Assembly: GCA_023375785.1 (NCBI GenBank)
Contig: SZWC01004771.1
Coordinates: 30,480 to 94,479 of the forward strand
DNA: 64,000 nt
Source of the DNA: Penium margaritaceum
Taxonomy: Eukaryota > Streptophyta > Zygnematophyceae > Desmidiales > Peniaceae
Reading direction: 5' to 3'
Made by a program: the position numbers and the translations under genes. Under the pieces are notes generated by a model. It had not been told where the DNA came from. It searched no databases and saw nothing but the letters and a program-made list of their open reading frames with translations. Every line of letters begins with the position of its first letter. Position 1 is the first letter of the stretch. Positions 11,400-19,829 of this stretch are shown one piece after another.

Positions 11400-11960
11400 G
11401 AGATGGGTAGAGTACCGTACCAGTCCGCAGTTGGCAGCATAATGTATGCCATGGTGGCGACGCGACCTGACCTTGCCTTTGCTGAAGGACAAGTGAGCCG
11501 CTATGTTGCTGATTTGGGGCCGCTACATTGGCAAGCGGTGAAGAGAATCCTCCGGTACTTGAAGGCAACGACACATTCGCAACTTATGTTTGGAGGGGGA
11601 GCCCGGACTGACTCCCTCGAGTTGGTTGGCTACTCTGATGCTGACTGGGCAAGTGACGTTGATGACCGCAAGTCAATATCAGGCTATGTTTTTGTGCTTG
11701 GTGGTGCAGTGGTGTCTTGGGCAAGCCGGAAGCAGGACAGTGTGGCTCTATCCAGCACTGAGGCAGAGTATACTTTGCTTGTAGAAGCCGTAAGGGAGGC
11801 ACTATGGCTGCGGCGATTGCTCAAGGAGATTGGGGTGCCGCAAAAGAAGCCAATGGCACTCAATGTTGACAACATGAGCCTATCAGCCTGACCAAGAACC
11901 CTGTGGTACACCAGAGAACCAAGCACATAGAGATCCGGCATCACTTTGCTTGAGACCTTG
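11400..11960 (+). pseudogene. RNase H region of copia 1 (fossil)
   Basis: PYQSAVGSIMYAMVATRPDL and HWQAVKRILRYLKATT lead into RNase H proper: VGYSDADWASDVDDRKSISG, then SWASRKQDSVALSSTEAEYT, then LWLRRLLKEIG, then HQRTKHIEIRHHFA-like sequence near 11920. This is the canonical C-terminal end of a copia polyprotein, about 200 bp before the 3' LTR. The copy is broken. Confidence 0.9.
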
Positions 11961-12129
11961 TTGCAAAGGGTGATGTGGTGCTTGTGCATGGCGGCACAAA
12001 GCACATGCTTGCTGATGCCATGACAAAGGCGCAACCTAAGGACAGGCATGATGCTACTTGCATGGAGCTTTGGCTTTCCGAAGCCTCTTGAGTTGCAGGT
12101 TGAGCATGGACTACTACCATGGGTGATGC

Positions 12130-12142
12130 GCAAGGGGGAGAT
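12130..12142 (+). other. Polypurine tract of copia 1
   Basis: A purine-rich tract (GCAAGGGGGAGAT) immediately before the 3' LTR is in the place used by LTR elements to prime second-strand DNA synthesis. Confidence 0.8.
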
Positions 12143-12844
12143 TGTTGAAGAGATGCTCCTCACCATGGCAGGAGTGACTCCAAAAAGGAACACCAAAAAA
12201 ACAAGCCGTAGTGGCTTAGTGGTTAATGGTGCCCACCTATAAAGGCAAGGGCCCAGATTCAAGTCCAACAAGATGAATTTCTGTCCTGCCTCAAGGGAGG
12301 TGGAAAACAGATGCGAAGAAGCTAGCTCAAACTCTAGACTTCCTCCTTAAGGTTCTAGAAGGCCAGGTGAGGGTCTAGGAAGGTGGCACACCTTCTAGAA
12401 GGGGTGACTTGTCCTACAAGGCATCTAGAAACATCTTGGCCATGTGGATACCTTCCCTCTTACTAGAAGCAAGCTGAGGAATCTAGGAAGGGGTAGAAGC
12501 TTCTAGAGGAAGGAAGGGATGCCTTCCTAGGTGGGAAAAGGGACAGCCTACCAAGGGCCACTCTAGAAGCCACAAAATCTCCTAGGAAGCTCCACATTTG
12601 GCATGCTTTGGTGTTCTGGAAAGCTTAGATCAGTGGCTATAAAATGCCACTACTTGTGAGCCTTGATCAAGTGTTAATTCCCAGTAAATTGAGGCCAAAA
12701 CTGTTGCCACACTCTCTGACCAGTTTTCTGCCATTCTTGGAACGTTTTGCCTCCACAGTTTCAGTCTCTCAAAATATAGTTGGTGGTGTGAACCAACCAC
12801 TGCTAGGGACCCTCTAGGATGCACACTCACCCTCTGAGCCAACA
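12143..12844 (+). repeat. 3' LTR of copia 1
   Basis: 702 bp from TGTTGAAG to GCCAACA. Same layout as the 5' LTR: tRNA-like module (A box 12212-12222, B box 12256-12266), TTCTAGAA motifs at 12353-12360 and 12393-12400, TATAAAA at 12638-12644. It is followed by the right TCAAC duplication at 12845-12849. Confidence 0.95.
12204..12275 (+). promoter_or_regulatory. tRNA-like module in 3' LTR
   Basis: A box TGGCTTAGTGG (12212-12222) and B box GATTCAAGTCC (12256-12266, one change from consensus), again separated by 33 bp. Aligned with the 5' copy, the boxes are kept about as well as the rest of the LTR. Confidence 0.65.
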
Positions 12845-14174
12845 TCAACGATCTATAGAATACTTGTAGTAGGCTTAGGCGAGCCCTAGTACAGTGTGCC
12901 TTTGCTTTGATTAAATCCCCTGTGGTTTCATAGCCCTTATGTGCAGTGCTGTGTGTGCACCCACCATTTTCTGGGTGGGATTGGGGGAAACAGGGTCAAT
13001 GGGAAATGAATTGACGAGCCATAAACTCTTTCTAGTAGCCTTAGGCAGGCCCTAGTATACTGTGCCTTAGCGTTGATTAACTCCTTTGGGGTTTAACAGC
13101 CCCTAGGTGCAGTGCTGTGTACCCACTCACCAATTTTTTGGTGGGATCGACGGAGTCAGGGTCAGTCAAAAACAGATCAACCAGCCATAAAATGCTTGAA
13201 GTAGCCTTAGGCGAGCCCCAGTACACTGTGCCTTTGCTTTGATTGAATCCCCTATGGTTTCATAGCCCCTAGGTGTAGTACTGTGTGCGCAGCCACCATT
13301 TTTCCTGTGGGATCAGCGGAATCAGGGCCAGACAGAAACAGATGAACTAGCCATTAAATCCTCGTAGTAGCCTTGGTCGAGCCCTAGTACACTGTGCCTT
13401 TGCTTTGATTAAATCCCCTATGGTTTCACAGCCCCTACGTGCCATGCTGTGTGTGCACCCACCATTTTTTCTGGTGGGATTGGCGGATTTACGATCAATC
13501 GGAAAGGATTGACCAGAGGTAAAATGTTTCTAGTAGCCTTAGGCAAGCCGTAGTACACTGTGCCTTTGCTTTGATTAAATCCCGTGTGGTTTTGCGGCCT
13601 CTAGGTGCAGTGTCCTGTGCACACCCACCATTATTCTTGTGGGATCGGCGGAATCATAGACAGTCGGAGACGGATCAACGAGCTGTAAAATGCTTGTAGT
13701 AGCGTTAGGCAAGCCCTAGTACACCGTGCCTTTGCTTTCATTAAATCTCCCATGGTTTCACAACCCCTAGGTGGAGTGCTGTGTGCGCACCCACAAATTT
13801 TCCGGTGGCATCGGTGCAATGAGGATCAATTGGAAGCAGATTGATGAGCCGTAAAATGTTTCGAGTAGCCTTAGCCAAGCCCTAGTACACTGTGCCTTTG
13901 CTTTTATTAATTCCACTGTGGTTTCATAGATCCTACGTGCATTGCTGTGCACCCACCCACTATTTCTTGCGGTGGGATCGAGGGAATCATGGTCAGTCAG
14001 AAACAGGTTAACCAGCCGTTAAATGCTTGTAGTAGCTTCAGGCGAGCCCTAGTACACCATGCCTTAGCTTTGATTAAATCTCTTGTGGTTTCATAGCCCC
14101 TAGATGCAAAGCTGTGTGCGCACCCACCATTTTTCCGGTGGGATCGGCAAAATCAGGATTAGTTGGAAACAGAT
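12845..14174. repeat. Satellite block 2
   Basis: About eight monomers between copia 1 and the hairpin-rich element. It starts with the right TCAAC target duplication (12845-12849) and ends with CAGAT (14170-14174), the left target duplication of the next element. Confidence 0.95.
14170..14174. repeat. Target site duplication, left copy (hairpin-rich element)
   Basis: CAGAT before the element is repeated at 19830-19834 after it. Removing the element and one copy restores a normal monomer around the ACAGATCAACAAGC block. Confidence 0.93.
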
Positions 14175-14264
14175 TGTAACAGTCGTGGGCTGTTTTGCGA
14201 CTAACTACAGAACCAAAAACGTAGGCCCTCAGAATAGTCGTCTCAGGAGAGAGAGCAAATAGTC

Positions 14265-14287
14265 GTCTCAGCCCTTTTGGCTGAGAC
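14265..14287. other. Perfect 9-bp hairpin in LTR
   Basis: Stem GTCTCAGCC / GGCTGAGAC with loop CTTTT. The right LTR copy has single-base changes in the stem. Confidence 0.8.
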
Positions 14288-14482
14288 AAACCGCTCAAAG
14301 AATGGACATAGTCGTCATAGGGCATTTTTGTAAACATGCAACATAAAACCCTATCGTCCCACGTGGCACATCCACGCGGGAATGGGACCCTAGCGGCTAG
14401 CTAGAGAGGAGGAGGAGTGACGCGATGGATTTCCATCACGGCACTCCTCTTGCCTCAAATGAGGCCAAGAGATATCTTCCGG

Positions 14483-14506
14483 GCTGGAGTCGAACTGGAC
14501 TCCAGC
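14483..14506. other. Perfect 9-bp hairpin in LTR
   Basis: Stem GCTGGAGTC / GACTCCAGC with loop GAACTG; identical at 19693-19716 in the right LTR. Confidence 0.85.
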
Positions 14507-14619
14507 TTGTACTTATTTTCTTGAACCTCAACTGCCCGAAACCTAGGCCTCGAGTTCCCGAAACATGGGAACTATTTTTAAACACCATCTTTATCTCTTA
14601 AAATGGTGCGTACGCTACA

Positions 14620-14634
14620 TTCCTCCCCCTTTGC
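14620..14634 (-). other. Polypurine tract of hairpin-rich element
   Basis: Minus-strand GCAAAGGGGGAGGAA directly before the LTR end that starts TGTAGCGT on that strand. Confidence 0.8.
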
Positions 14635-17600
14635 TTTGAACCGTCCCGGTTCGTATTTGCTCACGAAGGTTTGATCATCGCGTACTTCATGATGCAGACC
14701 ATGCAATAAGAAGCGCAAACAAGATCACACGTGTGAACTCTTGTCATCCGCAACACGGTTGCATCACGTTCACGCACAATCAACCACACTCTTGTGGTTT
14801 TTGTGAATATGGTCATTTGCGCTCAACATCTAGTGTTGATCGCGTAGTTCCTTGGCTCTTGCCAAGATGGGACACGTACAATCCTTGTACGCTCTTCACA
14901 AGTGTTGGTGAGTCTCCACCGAAGACTCATCACACGTGTGTATCGGTGGCATGGTCGATGCCTTTTGGGACGTACATTGTCAACGATGTCTTGCCACTTT
15001 GGAAGAGGGTACATAGAATAAGTTTTCCCACATTCCGCGTGGTACGTGTTCAACAAGCTGTTGTGGTGACGCCTCCTCCCCCTTTGCAAGGAGCGTCCCT
15101 GCGACCAATTAACCGGGCGTCCCCGCAAAAACCGTCCAGGTCCACACAACACTTCCCATGTCGTTGGGACATGATCTCTTCCAAGGGGTTGCTGTCAAGG
15201 TGGTACCTCCTTGCAACATTGTCAATACGTGCAATCCAAGATCCGGACTTCAATCCTTTTGGTTTGCAACCACGTGTTCATGACCACGCGTAGGTCTACT
15301 AGACCTCGTTCAACACCCGTGGATTGGTTGGCTGAACTCAACCAAGCTCCACCAAGCCCATGCAACTTGCATGCTAGCTTTATCTTAGGGTTGGGAGGCA
15401 CCAAGGCCCTAAGACATGGTTGCTGAGCACACTTATTTTTCCATTCAAAGATTGCACCCATCTTTGAAGGAGGCGGCATCGGTCGTCTGGCACGCGTAGT
15501 TGTCGTCAACGTCCGTCATTAGACACGACAATTCTCTGACCTAGATGATCTTTCAACCATCTCCTCATTTCTGTCTGAAATGGGTACCGTAGGCTGCCGC
15601 TCACGTCCCTGTCAAAAGCACACTACATTTGAACTAGGTTAGCTGAGATAACCGATATCAACGACCATGGATTCAATCCACGAACAAAGTATTCATCGTA
15701 TGGTATTCACCCAACGGGTGTACCATGATCACAATCATTGCGGTACACGTTGGAAGAACACCTTTCGGGTGTCAATTCCATGTGATTGTGGTCGAACACT
15801 TCCGAATCACATCCGGTGATCCTGGAACAGCTAGTTCTTTAAACTCTGTTGTGTTTGTGCCATCGCATCCAAGGGTTCCAATCGGGAACCCGCCAACGGA
15901 TCGTGTTTGCCATGTTGCAAAAATCCGTGTTGCTTCAATGTCTTCAATTGTGTACATTCAGTACTTCCACTCAATAGAGTGCTTTCCATATGCCGTGTCC
16001 GAGGCACTAAGAGGGTATCGCCCTCATTGAAGACATCTGACAAACCACCACAATCGCGGATATCACCGCAGCGTCATCCAAAAACATGTTGTACTTGCAT
16101 TCGACAATGTACATCAACTAAACCATCCCCAAAACCAAGGGGCTTGAGTCAGTTCACTGTGACCTTTTGGGTCAGTGAGGCATGGTTCGACTACACCATA
16201 GTCATCATGATCTCTCTTGGAGATGGATTGGGTTCCAACAAATCGGATGCTGGATTTATTTTGCACATCGATATCGCATAGGTGGTGCTATACCATATCT
16301 TTGGCATAATCAGAATCCATCCGCATGATGTTTGAAGATCGTGACGTACACGGCTAGTGTATCGTGTCACGATGCCATTAACTTTGAGGTATTTCTTAAA
16401 ACATCGAAAGATTCTGATGAGAAATATCATTTCTCAAGGTCCATCTTGAAGAGTCCTTTAACATCAACATTGGTTACGACACACTGGTCGTTATTTTGTT
16501 TCAATGTCGATGATGACTCGTTATGTGGTCGGTCGGACCACCAAGATGTGGATGCTAATAGACTGTTAGCATAAAGCTATCGGCTTATAGGCCGTTTCTA
16601 TGGTCAGTCATAAACTTTAGACACAAAACCAAGACCTTTTTGTGATCCAAACTATGTCGTAGTTGGTTTGTAGAAAACTATGAGATCGTCATAGTACTCT
16701 GGAGCTCCATTAGTAGAAAAGGAGTGTCGCTCATTTTCTTTGAAATGGAACTTTCACAGAACTGTGGGTGAACTCATGTCACCGACATCGGTTCACGCAC
16801 TTTTGTCTATCAATGTCCATGACATGTTCACTCATCGAGTGATGATAGACTGAAGGTTTTGTCCTCAAATTCGTTCACATTCGGCATTCGGTCAATCTTG
16901 TCATACGCCAGAATTGACTTTTGCAATCTTCTACCACCGCACTGCGGCGTCTCAAATCGTTGCTGAACCAACAAAGAGTCTCCGCCACTCTCTGGCGCAT
17001 TTACAACCCTCATTGACAATAATCCTTGTCTCATGAACAGGGTTGTGAGTACACTCATGTATGTTTTCATCGTCTGTACCAACCGGGTACTACGATGTGT
17101 ATCCATCACTCACCGAGTGATAGGGTGTCAATGGTTTCACCATTGAGAATTTATTCAAAGGTATCATCCTGGACATGTTCAATCATAGACCAATGTTTGT
17201 ATCAACCATGACTAATGATGCACAAAACCTCCAAAAGGTACTGATGCATCCAGTACACACTGTGTACCGGCAGCATGATGTCAATCCTCTAGGATTAAAT
17301 TCGGCGTGCGGACACACCTTTGTTCAACATCTCATGACATAGTCATGACACTGGCTTAGTCATGAAGCGATCACATTGGCCTTTGAACATTGTAGTGCAA
17401 TGAGAAGTGCGACTCTGAAAGAACACGTTCTGCACCCTCCAAACCACCTGTTCGGTGAAATGGTGTCGCCATTTTTATCCAAAACATCAGCTCATATCGT
17501 CAGCTTGATCAAATATCACAAAACCATTGTGATCATTCGTCAACCTAACTTATCCATAACTTGATGTCGTGATTGACGCACCAAGAGTTAGTGGATGAGG

Positions 17601-18060
17601 GTTTATGTGCATGTCGTGCACGTTTTCCACGCATGCCGTGTACCCAACTTCACAAGACTGAAGTACCATGGTATGAATCGCATACCTTGACCGATTGAAA
17701 AGCGGTTTTTCTCCAGCACTTGGTCATGTGCTCTGACCTCCTGCGGTCATGCAAGCCGTGCAAATTTTTTTTTTTCTTGTGCAATCGGCACGTTTGATGT
17801 GCAATCGGCACTTGTTGGTGCAATCGGCACCTTTGTCATGCAAACGTCATGCTTGTTGTACAATCGGTACTTATTTTGAGTGTTGGGAAAATGATCGATT
17901 CTCCTATTTTTCCATCGTCGCAAAAATGATTTGCAATGAATATTTCAGAATTCCTGAAAATGTTCTAGAGCTCTGTCAGAGCTCTTTTGCACTTTTTACG
18001 GCGGTCGAAACCGGGTTCAAACAAAGAAGTAATTTTCGTTTCTGTGAGCCAGGTTCACGA
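14635..18060. repeat. Dense array of short perfect hairpins
   Basis: Over 3.4 kb, perfect inverted repeats with 5-9-bp stems follow one another about every 50 bp. Examples with stem and loop: 14782-14799 AACCACA, 4 nt; 14875-14891 CGTACAA, 3 nt; 15324-15345 TTGGTTG, 8 nt; 15444-15468 TTCAAAGAT, 7 nt; 15873-15891 GGGTTCC, loop AATCG; 16011-16025 GAGGG, loop TATCG; 16428-16446 TGAGAAA, loop TATCA; 16525-16541 GTGGTC, loop GGTCG; 16677-16695 ACTATGA, loop GATCG; 17105-17121 ATCACT, loop CACCG; 17128-17146 TCAATGG, loop TTTCA; 17332-17348 TCATGAC, 3 nt; 17458-17474 AAATGG, loop TGTCG; 17515-17533 ATCACAA, loop AACCA; 17670-17686 GGTATG, loop AATCG; 17943-17959 TTTCAG, loop AATTC; 17967-17985 AGAGCTC, loop TGTCA. 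Loops of exactly five bases dominate and many end in CG. No coding frame fits the region. Confidence 0.8.
17779..17870. repeat. Five tandem hairpins with changing stems
   Basis: Five units spaced 19-21 bp, each a 4-bp stem. Three have stem GTGC/GCAC with loop AATCG (17779-17791, 17799-17811, 17818-17830), one has CATG/CATG with loop CAAACGT (17837-17851), and one has GTAC/GTAC with loop AATCG (17858-17870). Both arms change together, so pairing is kept. Confidence 0.75.
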
Positions 18061-18074
18061 CGCCCAATAAAACA

Positions 18075-18145
18075 GAGACTGTTGGAATTGAACCCAAGCC
18101 TTCACCTTCAGCACTTGCCCTCTTCCACCTGCGCCACTCACGCAC
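18075..18145 (-). promoter_or_regulatory. tRNA-like A and B boxes in hairpin-rich element
   Basis: On the minus strand TGGCGCAGGTG (18136-18126) fits the A-box pattern TRGYNNANNNG and GGTTCAATTCC (18094-18084) fits the B-box pattern GGTTCRANTCC exactly, 31 bp apart. This is tRNA or SINE spacing. It lies in the element's own sense orientation, downstream of the GC-rich minisatellite. No acceptor stem is evident, so it is a tRNA-derived fragment or a chance match; two full matches at the right spacing make chance less likely. Confidence 0.55.
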
Positions 18146-18299
18146 ATTCACCCAGGCAGTTTTGGATCTTATGTAGTTTTCACACGGCCAGTCGTGGCCC
18201 GTGAAGCGACGGGGAGGTGGGAGGCCTGGCCCGTCCACGGGGGAAGGAAGGGGGCAGGAAGCTTCCCAGCCTCCACCACAAGCCTCCCCCTCCTCTAGA

Positions 18300-19130
18300 A
18301 CGTCACCCTCGAGAGGGAAAGGGGGAGACGCCCCCTTTGTTGGCCGTCGGCCTTCCCTCGACGAGGGAGAGAGGGGAAACGCCCCCCTTGGGCCGTTGGC
18401 CCTCCCTCAACAAGGGAGAGGGGGGAGGCACCCCCTTTGGGCCGTCGGCCCTCCCTCAACGAGGGAGAGGGGGGAGACGCCCCCTTGGGCCGTCGGTCCT
18501 CCCTCAACGAGGGAGAGGGGGGGGGGAGACGCCCCCCTTGGGCCGTCGGCCCTCCCTCAACGAGGGAGAGGGGGGGAGACGTCCCCCTTGGGCCGTCGGC
18601 CCTCTTTCAACGAGGGAGAGGGGGGAGACGCCCCCCTTCGGCTGTCGGCCCTCCCTCAACGAGGGAGAGGGGGGAGACGACCCCCCTTGGGCCGTCGGCC
18701 CTCCCTCAACGAGGGAGAGGGGGGAGACACCCCCGTTGGGCCGTCGGCCCTCCCTCAACGAGGGAGAGGGGGGAGACGCCCCCCCCCTGGGCCGTCGGCC
18801 CTCCCTCAAGGAGGGAGAGGGGGGAGACGCCCCCCCCCCGGGCCGTCGGCCCTCCCTCAACGAGGGAGAGGGGGGAGACGACCCCCCCTTGCGCAGTCAG
18901 CTCTCCCTGAACAAGGGAGAGGGGGGAGACTCCCCCCTTGGACCGTCGGTCCTCCCCCAACAAGGGAGAGGGGGGAGACGGCCCCCCCTTGGGCCGTCGG
19001 CCCTGTGAGAGGGGGGGGGAGAGGGGAGAACGCCCCCTCTCCTCCCCTCTGGGCTGTCGGCCCATATGAGGGGGGAGGGGGGGGCGGTAGGTCACCCCCT
19101 CCCCCCCTCCTTGGCGCAATGGGGAGGGTG
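18300..19130. repeat. GC-rich ~50-bp minisatellite with hairpins inside each unit
   Basis: About 14 units of 48-53 bp up to about 19010, then degenerate G and C runs to 19130. Each unit has three adjacent near-palindromes: GGGCCGTCGGCCC; CCTCCCTCAACGAGGGAG with a short loop; and GGGGGGAGACGCCCCCC. The strand is strongly G-rich in places (around 19063-19087), so G-quadruplexes are possible. Long apparent open frames here (for example 18201-19163 plus and part of 18706-19653 minus) are low-complexity by-products, since unit lengths do not keep a frame. In element sense the array sits just downstream of the primer site, in the leader. Confidence 0.9.
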
Positions 19131-19227
19131 ATGGGGGACTCGCCCCGATCCTCCCCCCGATGAGCAACGAGCGCTCGGCTTGTTGCTCGTCGCAGCTCGA
19201 TGAGCTAGGACCAGCGGGTCGGGCACC

Positions 19228-19248
19228 GTTTGGAGGACTGCTCCAAAC
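19228..19248. other. 8-bp hairpin, leader copy A
   Basis: Stem GTTTGGAG / CTCCAAAC with loop GACTG, followed by a T run near 19251. Confidence 0.85.
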
Positions 19249-19343
19249 CTTTTTTTTTTCTATCAGTCGGCTCGTCGGAGCTCTAGCTCGACTCTCGGCT
19301 TGACGGGGCTCGGTCACCTCGCTCTCTGTGCCGATCGGGCGGC

Positions 19344-19364
19344 GTTTGGACGACTGGTCCAAAC
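19344..19364. other. 8-bp hairpin, leader copy B
   Basis: Stem GTTTGGAC / GTCCAAAC with the same loop GACTG, also followed by a T run. Compared with copy A, the loop-closing pair is changed on both sides (G-C to C-G). Confidence 0.85.
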
Positions 19365-19476
19365 AGTTTTTTTTTTTGCTGTAAACTGCGCTGACGGCAG
19401 ACGGTGTCCATCGATGTCGAGATCCGACGTCCGAGTGTTTCCGACACTCACATCTGTTTTCTCTCGCGGAAGCTCT

Positions 19477-19489
19477 GGCTCTGATGCCA
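19477..19489 (-). other. Primer binding site of hairpin-rich element
   Basis: Minus-strand TGGCATCAGAGCC, one base away from the plant initiator-tRNA-Met primer site TGGTATCAGAGCC, one base inside the right LTR. This fixes the element's orientation. Confidence 0.88.
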
Positions 19490-19490
19490 A

Positions 19491-19829
19491 TGTAACAGCC
19501 GTGGGCTGTTTTGCGACTAACTGCAGAACCAAAAACGTAGGCCCTCAGAATAGTCGTCTCAGGAGAGAGAGCGAATGGTCGTCTAAGCCCTTTTGGCTGA
19601 GACGAACCGCTCAAAGAATGGACATAGTCGTCATAGGGCATTTTTGTAAACATGCAACCTAAAACCCTATCGTCCCAAGAGATATTTTCCGGGCTGGAGT
19701 CGAACTGGACTCCAGCTCGTACTTATTTTCTTGAACCTCAACTGCCCGAAACCTAGGCCTCGAGTTCCCGAAACATGGGAGCTATTTTTAAACACCATCT
19801 TTATCTCTTAAAATGGTGCGTACGCTACA
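19491..19829 (-). repeat. Right (5') LTR of hairpin-rich element
   Basis: 339 bp with the same ends as the left LTR; it is the shorter of the two. About ten substitutions separate the shared parts. It is followed by the right CAGAT duplication. Confidence 0.93.

Larger units (their letters stand above)
7211..12844 (+). mobile_element. Ty1/copia retrotransposon fossil, complete ends
   Basis: A 5.63-kb element lying in satellite DNA with two LTRs of about 700 bp, TG...CA ends and a perfect 5-bp target duplication. Internal order is gag, protease, integrase, reverse transcriptase, RNase H, which is the copia order. The coding part is broken, with roughly eight interruptions. The two LTRs differ by about 7-8% over their first 200 bp by eye, so this is not a recent insertion. 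The usual plant primer site resembling TGGTATCAGAGC is not seen directly after the 5' LTR, so I cannot name the priming tRNA. A purine-rich tract (CAAGGGGGAGA) precedes the 3' LTR. The same family left a solo LTR at 42445. Confidence 0.95.
14175..14619 (-). repeat. Left (3') LTR of hairpin-rich element
   Basis: 445 bp, plus-strand ends TGTAACAG and GCTACA. It contains strong hairpins: 9-bp stem GTCTCAGCC with 5-nt loop at 14265-14287; 9-bp stem GCTGGAGTC with 6-nt loop at 14483-14506; 7-bp stem AGTTCCC near 14553; and a 10-bp bulged stem starting CACCAT at 14583. The sequence AGTCGTCTCAG occurs twice near 14236 and 14262. Confidence 0.93.
14175..19829 (-). mobile_element. Large non-coding LTR element, hairpin-rich (LARD-like)
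   Basis: A 5.66-kb element with LTRs (left 445 bp, right 339 bp), a 5-bp target duplication, a primer site and a polypurine tract. Both signals show it lies on the minus strand: the primer site (19477-19489) reads TGGCATCAGAGCC on that strand, next to the right LTR, and the purine tract abuts the left LTR. The 4.87-kb interior has no recognisable gag, protease, integrase or reverse transcriptase, so it resembles LARDs, which borrow enzymes from other elements. LTRs differ by about 3% over the shared part by eye, younger than copia 1. Almost the whole element consists of short perfect inverted repeats (separate entries). Its superfamily cannot be decided without coding sequence. Confidence 0.85.

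Noticed and set aside
14800-17200. Degraded gypsy or copia polyprotein in the hairpin-rich element
   Set aside because: I looked in the minus-strand frames for integrase, reverse transcriptase and RNase H motifs and found none. The hairpin structure explains the region better.
18201-19653. Long open frames on both strands (up to 320 codons) over the GC-rich minisatellite
   Set aside because: They occur in several frames and on both strands at once, are pure low-complexity repeats, and unit lengths of 48-53 bp do not keep one frame. They follow from the lack of A/T-rich stop codons.
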